A stretch of DNA of 39,416 nucleotides from positions 1-39,416 of the forward strand of contig JAGPVL010000044.1 of the NCBI GenBank assembly GCA_018067045.1. Reading direction: 5' to 3'. The translations under genes were made by a program, and so were the position numbers. Origin of the DNA: Gammaproteobacteria bacterium (GTDB lineage: Bacteria > Pseudomonadota > Gammaproteobacteria > Pseudomonadales > Alcanivoracaceae). The notes under the pieces are model-generated. The model was not told the origin of the DNA. It worked only from the letters and a program-made list of their open reading frames with translations, and ran no database searches. This document shows positions 34,506 through 39,416 of this stretch, one piece after another. Each line of letters starts with the position of its first letter. The stretch's first letter is position 1.

Positions 34506-35381
34506 GTGGAGCGCGCATTCTTGTTTGTTTTCTTGTTGATCGGACTCTGTGGGGTCAGCTTGGCGCAGTCACTTATTGTTGCTGTGCCCAGTGATGTCCT
34601 AGGGGATTACCGGCGTTGGCTTGGTAATCGTGATGTGACTAACGTGGATTCGTATCTTGGTGACGGGGTTCGTCGCGATGTTGTTGAAGTGGCGTTATTT
34701 CGACAAGCTTTGGCGCTCGGCTGTGGTGATGTGTCGGTGGAGTGGCTAGAGGTAGATAGCTATCCGCGCACCTTGTTGTTGTTGCGCGAGCGGCATATTG
34801 ATGCCGCGGCGACAACCGTATGGGCGCGCGATATATCTTCATCTGAAGTAGCGTTGTCGACGGCGGTCATTCCTGATGGTCAGTTCGTCGCAGCGCTTTA
34901 CTCTGCGCAAAATAATCCAGTTCTATTAAATGATCGCTCTGATTTGGGGCGTTACTCTGTTGTGTCCTCTTCTCATTGGGCGCAGGACTGGTTGACGCTC
35001 CAAGGCCTGCCGTTTCTGAAGCATTATGATGTGAACGGTTGGACAACGATGTTGCGTTGGGTGGCAAGCGGCAAGGCGGATATGTTGTTGGCTCCGATGA
35101 TTCCGTCGGGGCACGATCGATTGGTGGCCCTAGGCGTTGCGTTAAATCCTGTTATTGGTGCGCGAGTGGTGTTGCCGGGAGCGAGACATTTTGCATTTCG
35201 TCATAACGCGCTGAATGAAAATACGTTAGCTTTGACTGACGCACTCAGCCAGCAGTTGTCGCAATGTTTTGATCAAGGGCTTGTGAAACTGTCAGTTGCA
35301 GGGCGCATTGAGGCAGCCTACCAACAGAGTGGCTTCTGGCGAACTGATTTTATGGCATGGCCGGTGATTAACGCCGAGTGA
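34506..35381 (+). CDS. Orphan periplasmic substrate-binding-like protein
   Basis: A 291-residue secreted protein. The start is GTG with AGGAAGG four bases before. The signal peptide is ERAFLFVFLLIGLCGVSLAQS, with cleavage probable after SLA (residue 20). The mature part looks like a type 2 periplasmic binding protein of the family 3 kind (strand IVAVPSD at the N-terminus, a hinge region near YSVVSSSHWAQDWL, and a second lobe with ASGKADMLLAP). No permease, ATPase or sensor gene adjoins it. It may serve a transporter elsewhere or act as a sensor. The exact family is not recognised with certainty. Confidence 0.78.
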   Translation: MERAFLFVFLLIGLCGVSLAQSLIVAVPSDVLGDYRRWLGNRDVTNVDSYLGDGVRRDVVEVALFRQALALGCGDVSVEWLEVDSYPRTLLLLRERHIDAAATTVWARDISSSEVALSTAVIPDGQFVAALYSAQNNPVLLNDRSDLGRYSVVSSSHWAQDWLTLQGLPFLKHYDVNGWTTMLRWVASGKADMLLAPMIPSGHDRLVALGVALNPVIGARVVLPGARHFAFRHNALNENTLALTDALSQQLSQCFDQGLVKLSVAGRIEAAYQQSGFWRTDFMAWPVINAE

Positions 35382-35449
35382 TTGACGAATGAAATACAGA
35401 AATGTCATTTTTTAGTGCGAATGTTTGATCGGTTTGTGGTGCGCCGAAT

Positions 35450-36547
35450 TTAATTCGCCAAGTAGACCGCACCCAAAATTGCTTCAGCGTTGGCTCCGGT
35501 TACGGAGGGTGCATTTCCTGGCTTCTGATTGATTCGCGCGTACGCGAGCCAGGCGAATGCGCAGGCCTCTACCCAATCGGGGTGTATTCCGAGTGCGTCG
35601 GTCCCTAGGCATTCTATATTGCCTAGATGTGCGCGTAGTCGTGCCATTAAAAAGGAATTCCGGAAGCCACCTCCACACACAAAGACTTCGTTAGGGTGAT
35701 GCTTCAACGCATCCGAGGCAATGCTCTTCGCTGTTAGTTCGATCAGTGTTGCTTGGACGTCTACAGGTTCTTCGTCACCACGCAGATGCTGATTTAGCCA
35801 ATTGGTATTGAAGTATTCTCGGCCGGTGCTTTTCGGTGGTAGGCGCGAGAAGTATTCGTCTTTCAGTAGTGCGGCAAGTAACGCGTCATTGATGAGGCCC
35901 TTTGCCCCCCAATCACCACTTTTGTCATACGGCGTGCTCTGGTGCTGCATGTTCCAGCTGTCGAGCAGAATATTGCCTGGGCCTGTGTCGTAGCCGCTAC
36001 TGATCTTGGAGCCGTTTAAAACAGAAATATTTGCCATGCCGCCGATATTGATAATGACGCGAGTGCCACTTTTCTGCCCAAAGACTGCAGCATGAAATGC
36101 GGGAACAAGTGGTGCTCCTTGGCCTCCAAGCGCCATATCTTTATTGCGAAAATTATTGACGACCGTGATGGATGTCTTGCTGCTGAGAATGTCGGCACTG
36201 CCGATTTGTAGGCTAAAGCCGCCTTTTCCTGGGCAATGTCGGATTGTTTGGCCGTGGCAGCCGATGGCGCTGATGCTACTGGCGGGGATTTTGTATTTCG
36301 CGAGCAAGGAATTAACGCATTCCGCATAAAAGTGGCCAAGTGCGATATCCGCTATGCCCATTCGTTCTATTTCGTTTTCACCTGGGCTGCATAGATCGAC
36401 GAGTTGTTGTCGTAGTGCTGCGGGGAAATCTTGGGCAGCAGCGCCAATCATTTTGAAAGCTGGCGCTGTTTGTATTATGACAGCGTCGACTCCGTCGAGG
36501 CTGGTGCCTGACATAAGACCGATGTAATGGGTGCTAATTGCTTTCAT
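35450..36547 (-). CDS. anmK: Anhydro-N-acetylmuramic acid kinase
   Basis: Phosphorylates and opens 1,6-anhydroMurNAc in cell-wall recycling. It has 365 residues. The ATP-binding start IGLMSGTSLDGVDAVI, the central IGCHGQTIRHCP and GGMANISVL motifs, and GYDTGPGNILLDSW are conserved; VFVCGGGFRN lies in the C-terminal lobe. The gene overlaps the end of the M23 peptidase gene upstream by 14 bases, so wall hydrolysis and recycling are translated together, as in Pseudomonas. Confidence 0.96.
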   Translation of the reverse strand: MKAISTHYIGLMSGTSLDGVDAVIIQTAPAFKMIGAAAQDFPAALRQQLVDLCSPGENEIERMGIADIALGHFYAECVNSLLAKYKIPASSISAIGCHGQTIRHCPGKGGFSLQIGSADILSSKTSITVVNNFRNKDMALGGQGAPLVPAFHAAVFGQKSGTRVIINIGGMANISVLNGSKISSGYDTGPGNILLDSWNMQHQSTPYDKSGDWGAKGLINDALLAALLKDEYFSRLPPKSTGREYFNTNWLNQHLRGDEEPVDVQATLIELTAKSIASDALKHHPNEVFVCGGGFRNSFLMARLRAHLGNIECLGTDALGIHPDWVEACAFAWLAYARINQKPGNAPSVTGANAEAILGAVYLAN

Positions 36548-37844
36548 TTTGAGCGAGCACAGATGTCTCAGCGTAAAGAGCGAGCTGATTGCGTAGTTTA
36601 TTGGCGTAAATCAGAAACTCTTTTCGTTCTTTGTCGGGAATGCCGCGCGCTTTAGGTAGCGGTACGGTGAGGGGGTTTCTGTGTACGCCATTTAATTGAA
36701 ATTCGTAATGCAAATGCGGCCCTGTTGCGAGGCCGGAGCTGCCGACGTAGCCAATAACCTGTCCTTGTTTGACGCGCTTGCCTGAGCGTACGCCGTTCGC
36801 GTAGCTGTTAAGGTGTGCGTAAAGCGTGCTGTAGCTCTGGCCATGCTGAATAATGATGACGCGTCCGTAGCCGCCTTTATTGCCCGCAAAAGAAACCTTT
36901 CCATCGCCTGCAGCTTTTACGGGGGTGCCTCGCGGTGCTGCGTAATCGATGCCTTTATGCGCGCGCACACGATGTAGGACTGGGTGGTAGCGGCCGGTGC
37001 TAAAGCGCGAGCTGATGCGGGTAAACGATACGGGTGTGCGAATAAATTCTTTGCGCAGTGAATCCCCTTTTAAGTCGAGGTAATCAATGCCGCCTTCGGG
37101 GGATTCGTAGCGAAAGGCGTTTACCTGTCGCCCTTGATTCCAGAACTCTGCCATCACAATGTTGCCGTCCCCGACTTTTTCTCCGTCGAGAAATAACTCT
37201 TCGTAAAGTAGTCGGAAGTGATCGCCTCGACGAATGTCCATGACGAAATCAATATCCCAGCCAAAAATATTTGCAAGCTTCATGATCATGTTGTCGCTCA
37301 TGCCAGCTTGTTGGCCAGCGAGAAAGAGCGAGTCGTCGATCACGGCGTTGGCGTATTTGATCTGATGTTCATAGTTTCGTTGAGTTTCTGTTAGAACCCA
37401 GTTGCCGTCGATTCTATCGGCTGTGATTGTTTTAATGCGCGTGGGCTGGTACTGAACAGCAATAAGTTGGCCGATATGATTTTTCTCTAGGCGAATGATG
37501 TCGCCAGGTTTGATGTTGGCGAGTTGCTTGATTTCTTTGCTGCTGCTCATCAATTCATGAATCGCTGTGGCAGAGACGCCACGATCGCCGAGCAGCTTGC
37601 CAAGGGTGTCTCCGCTACGAACAGTGGCTTCTAGCCATGGTCGAGCCGGTATTTCAATGATGGGGGCTTTTTCGCTAGGAGACGGAAGGCTAAGGTCCAG
37701 GGTTGTTTTTGATGTGACCGAATTGCCTGCGCCGGGGGCGATCAGAGCAAAACCAACGACGCCGGCAAGGCATAGCGTGGCAAGCAGGTGTCCCTTGGGA
37801 AACTGCCGTATTAAGAATAGAAAAACTGATGAAAGCTGGCTCAT
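36534..37844 (-). CDS. M23 murein endopeptidase (MepM-like)
   Basis: Peptidoglycan DD-endopeptidase of 436 residues, anchored by an N-terminal helix (about 18-38). An OapA/LysM-like part (about 70-130; VRSGDTLGKLLGDRG and IKPGDIIRLE) binds the wall. A middle domain with FGWDIDFVMDIRRGD follows, then the LytM domain with the zinc ligands His296 and Asp300 (HKGIDYAAP) and His379, plus catalytic His377 (GPHLHYEF). All catalytic residues are present, so it should be active rather than a regulator of amidases. There is little ribosome site before the ATG. It is divergent from tyrS and upstream of anmK. Confidence 0.94.
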   Translation of the reverse strand: MSQLSSVFLFLIRQFPKGHLLATLCLAGVVGFALIAPGAGNSVTSKTTLDLSLPSPSEKAPIIEIPARPWLEATVRSGDTLGKLLGDRGVSATAIHELMSSSKEIKQLANIKPGDIIRLEKNHIGQLIAVQYQPTRIKTITADRIDGNWVLTETQRNYEHQIKYANAVIDDSLFLAGQQAGMSDNMIMKLANIFGWDIDFVMDIRRGDHFRLLYEELFLDGEKVGDGNIVMAEFWNQGRQVNAFRYESPEGGIDYLDLKGDSLRKEFIRTPVSFTRISSRFSTGRYHPVLHRVRAHKGIDYAAPRGTPVKAAGDGKVSFAGNKGGYGRVIIIQHGQSYSTLYAHLNSYANGVRSGKRVKQGQVIGYVGSSGLATGPHLHYEFQLNGVHRNPLTVPLPKARGIPDKERKEFLIYANKLRNQLALYAETSVLAQNESN

Positions 37845-37945
37845 TTTATAGATAACTTTAGCTTGTTAGCCTAAGTGGCTGGTTTAAAAGGTGTCAGTAA
37901 GGCAACTAGATTGAAAGATAACCGGCTTTTGCTGTGGCCTTCAAG

Positions 37946-37954
37946 TGCTACAAT
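37946..37954 (+). promoter_or_regulatory. Extended -10 promoter of tyrS
   Basis: TGC followed by TACAAT forms an extended -10 box; no good -35 is seen 17 bases upstream (CTTTTG). Transcription would start near 37961, giving a leader of about 38 bases before the chosen tyrS start. Confidence 0.5.
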
Positions 37955-37998
37955 AGCGCCCTTTTGCGCCACCACTGACATTTGTGACGGGAGTATAC

Positions 37999-39198
37999 AT
38001 GGCGAGTTTGGAAGATGCGTTGGCGCTTATTCGTCGCGGGACTGAGGAAATCATCCAAGAATCGGAGCTTGTGGAGCGCCTAAAGAGCGGGCGTCCCCTG
38101 AGAATCAAGGCTGGATTTGATCCAACCGCGCCGGATTTGCATCTTGGGCATACGGTGCTGATTAACAAGTTGAGACAATTTCAGGAGCTGGGGCACGAGG
38201 TTTTGTTCCTGATTGGGGATTTCACCGGCATGATAGGCGACCCGACAGGGAAGAGTGTGACGCGCCCGCCGCTAAGTCGCGATGATGTTATGCGCAATGC
38301 GGCGTCCTATAAGGAGCAGGTGTTTAAGATTCTTGATCCCGAGAAGACTCAGGTCGTATTTAACTCGGAGTGGATGGATAAGCTCGGCGCTGTTGAGATG
38401 ATTCGTTTGGCTGGGCAGTACACCGTTGCGCGAATGCTGGAGCGAGATGACTTCAGTAAGCGCTTCAAGGGCGAGCAGCCGATCGCGATTCACGAGTTTC
38501 TCTATCCGCTGGTGCAGGGGTATGACTCGGTGGCGTTGAAGGCGGACGTCGAGCTTGGCGGCACCGATCAGAAGTTCAACCTGTTAATGGGGCGTACCCT
38601 GCAGAAGAGTTATGGTCAGCCGCCGCAAACCTGCATCACGCTGCCGATCCTTGAGGGCTTAGATGGTGTGCAGAAAATGTCAAAGTCACTGGGTAACTAT
38701 ATTGGTGTGAATGATGCTCCGGGGGAGATGTACCGCAAAGTGCTCTCGGTGCCGGATCAGCTGGTATGGCGCTACTTTGAGCTACTGAGTTTCCTGCCCT
38801 TAAGTGATATTGGTGAACTCAAGGCGAAGGCTGAAGAAGCAGGCCACCCTATTGAAGCGAAGAAGCTGCTCGCGATGGAGCTGGTGACGCGCTTTCATGG
38901 TGAGGCGGCGGCCGAGGCTGCGCCACGCTCCGCGGGTAATCAAATTAAGCTTGGCGATATACCTGAAAATGTACCGGAAGTGGATGTCGACACGGGTGAG
39001 GCTGGCGAGCTCCCCATTGGTACGGTGCTGCGAATGGCTGGTCTCGTAAAGAATGGTGCGGCGGCGCGGGATGTGCTTGCGCGCGGCGCTGTGTTTGTTG
39101 ATGGCGAGAAGTGCGCGGCTGACCATGTTCTCCGTCGAGGCGATGTGGTTGTTATTCAGGCAGGCAAGAAGCAGATCGCAAAGGCGATTTTCAAGTAA
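37999..39198 (+). CDS. tyrS: Tyrosyl-tRNA synthetase (TyrZ type)
   Basis: Charges tRNA(Tyr). Class I synthetase of 399 residues. The HIGH motif is HLGH at 48-51 and the KMSKS motif is exact at 226-230. The [15 protein letters not shown] segment binds tyrosine-AMP. The C-terminal S4 RNA-binding domain is at about 335-399 ([20 protein letters not shown]). I start at the ATG at 37999, with GGGAG five bases upstream; a GTG five codons earlier is less likely. This is the longer bacterial subgroup called TyrZ in Pseudomonas, where it also precedes an rRNA operon. Confidence 0.97.
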   Translation: MASLEDALALIRRGTEEIIQESELVERLKSGRPLRIKAGFDPTAPDLHLGHTVLINKLRQFQELGHEVLFLIGDFTGMIGDPTGKSVTRPPLSRDDVMRNAASYKEQVFKILDPEKTQVVFNSEWMDKLGAVEMIRLAGQYTVARMLERDDFSKRFKGEQPIAIHEFLYPLVQGYDSVALKADVELGGTDQKFNLLMGRTLQKSYGQPPQTCITLPILEGLDGVQKMSKSLGNYIGVNDAPGEMYRKVLSVPDQLVWRYFELLSFLPLSDIGELKAKAEEAGHPIEAKKLLAMELVTRFHGEAAAEAAPRSAGNQIKLGDIPENVPEVDVDTGEAGELPIGTVLRMAGLVKNGAAARDVLARGAVFVDGEKCAADHVLRRGDVVVIQAGKKQIAKAIFK

Positions 39199-39199
39199 G

Positions 39200-39249
39200 T
39201 AATATTTCTTTTAAAAAACGTTTGACACAGAGGGGTGCGTGAGTAGAAT
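39200..39249 (+). promoter_or_regulatory. rRNA operon promoter with A/T-rich upstream element
   Basis: TTGACA (39222-39227), a 16-base spacer and TAGAAT (39244-39249) form a strong sigma-70 promoter. The A/T-rich run before it (39200-39218) looks like an UP element. The discriminator after the -10 reads GGCCGCC, very GC-rich, the kind that makes rrn promoters sensitive to ppGpp and DksA. Confidence 0.88.
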
Positions 39250-39255
39250 GGCCGC

Positions 39256-39416
39256 CTCTTCAGGGGGTATCCCTGACGCTCTTTAACAATCAGGCAGACA
39301 AACGTGTGGGGACCTGTTTAGAGTTGGGTTTGCAAAAACATCAACTTTGAACAAGTTTTCAACTCGTCAATGAGTAGTTATTTGTACAATGTTGAGCATG
39401 TATTAAGTGCGAAGGC
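39256..39416 (+). other. rRNA operon leader with boxA antiterminator (16S gene beyond window)
   Basis: The leader has a small hairpin CAGGG/CCCTG (39261-39275), then boxA GCTCTTTAACAA (39278-39289), the Nus-factor antitermination site of rrn leaders. The downstream 120 bases are A/T-rich and resemble the 5' processing region before 16S rRNA. The mature 16S start is not reached by 39416. Confidence 0.88.

Noticed and set aside
35382-35449. Terminator between the convergent binding-protein and anmK genes
   Set aside because: Only a 5-bp stem (CGAAT/ATTCG) without a T tract is present.

Overview
The window is chromosomal DNA from a gammaproteobacterium, most likely a marine relative of the Cellvibrionales/OMG group (the lineage is inferred from gene order and protein resemblance, not from a search). 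Two blocks keep gene orders I know from Pseudomonas. On the minus strand the order is dksA, gluQ, small membrane protein, cbrA, cbrB, pcnB, folK, (deoxynucleoside kinase), panB, panC, panD, acs. On the right the plus strand carries argC, a coiled-coil membrane protein, bactofilin and erpA; then come anmK and an M23 peptidase (minus), and tyrS followed by an rRNA operon leader (plus).

Layout. 1-7.5 kb: a small TRL-like lipoprotein, acetyl-CoA synthetase, the pantothenate genes, folK, a deoxynucleoside kinase and poly(A) polymerase. 7.56-8.13 kb: no protein gene, but a probable CrcZ-like Hfq-titrating small RNA with repeated A-rich motifs and a strong terminator. 8.1-12.6 kb: the CbrB/CbrA two-component system and a 58-residue membrane protein. 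12.6-15 kb: GluQ and a DksA carrying a long histone H1-like Lys/Ala/Pro tail. 15-17 kb: aminotransferase and sfsA. 17-18.4 kb: a LexA/CI-type self-cleaving repressor, a previously hidden 42-residue membrane protein, and matching operator-like sites in front of both. 18.4-23.1 kb: Rieske protein, PfkB-family kinase, PBP1b, a TPR lipoprotein and a glutaredoxin. 23.2-26.3 kb: a tightly coupled hemJ-thiD-thiE-hemL operon. 26.6-30.8 kb: CLC transporter, argC, coiled-coil protein, bactofilin, erpA. 31.0-35.4 kb: a block with a class I HMG-CoA reductase, a PhoD-like phosphohydrolase, a PAP2 phosphatase and an orphan periplasmic binding protein, lying between erpA and anmK, which are neighbours in Pseudomonas. 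35.5-39.4 kb: anmK, M23 endopeptidase, tyrS and the promoter and boxA leader of an rRNA operon that begins beyond the window.

How the parts work together. CbrA/CbrB plus the small RNA would form a carbon-catabolite-control circuit next to carbon and cofactor genes (acs, pan). DksA and the GC-rich discriminator at the rrn promoter are the two ends of stringent control, here with an added nucleic-acid-binding tail on DksA. The most interesting candidates are the CrcZ-like RNA, the DksA-H1 fusion, and the repressor/small-membrane-protein pair.
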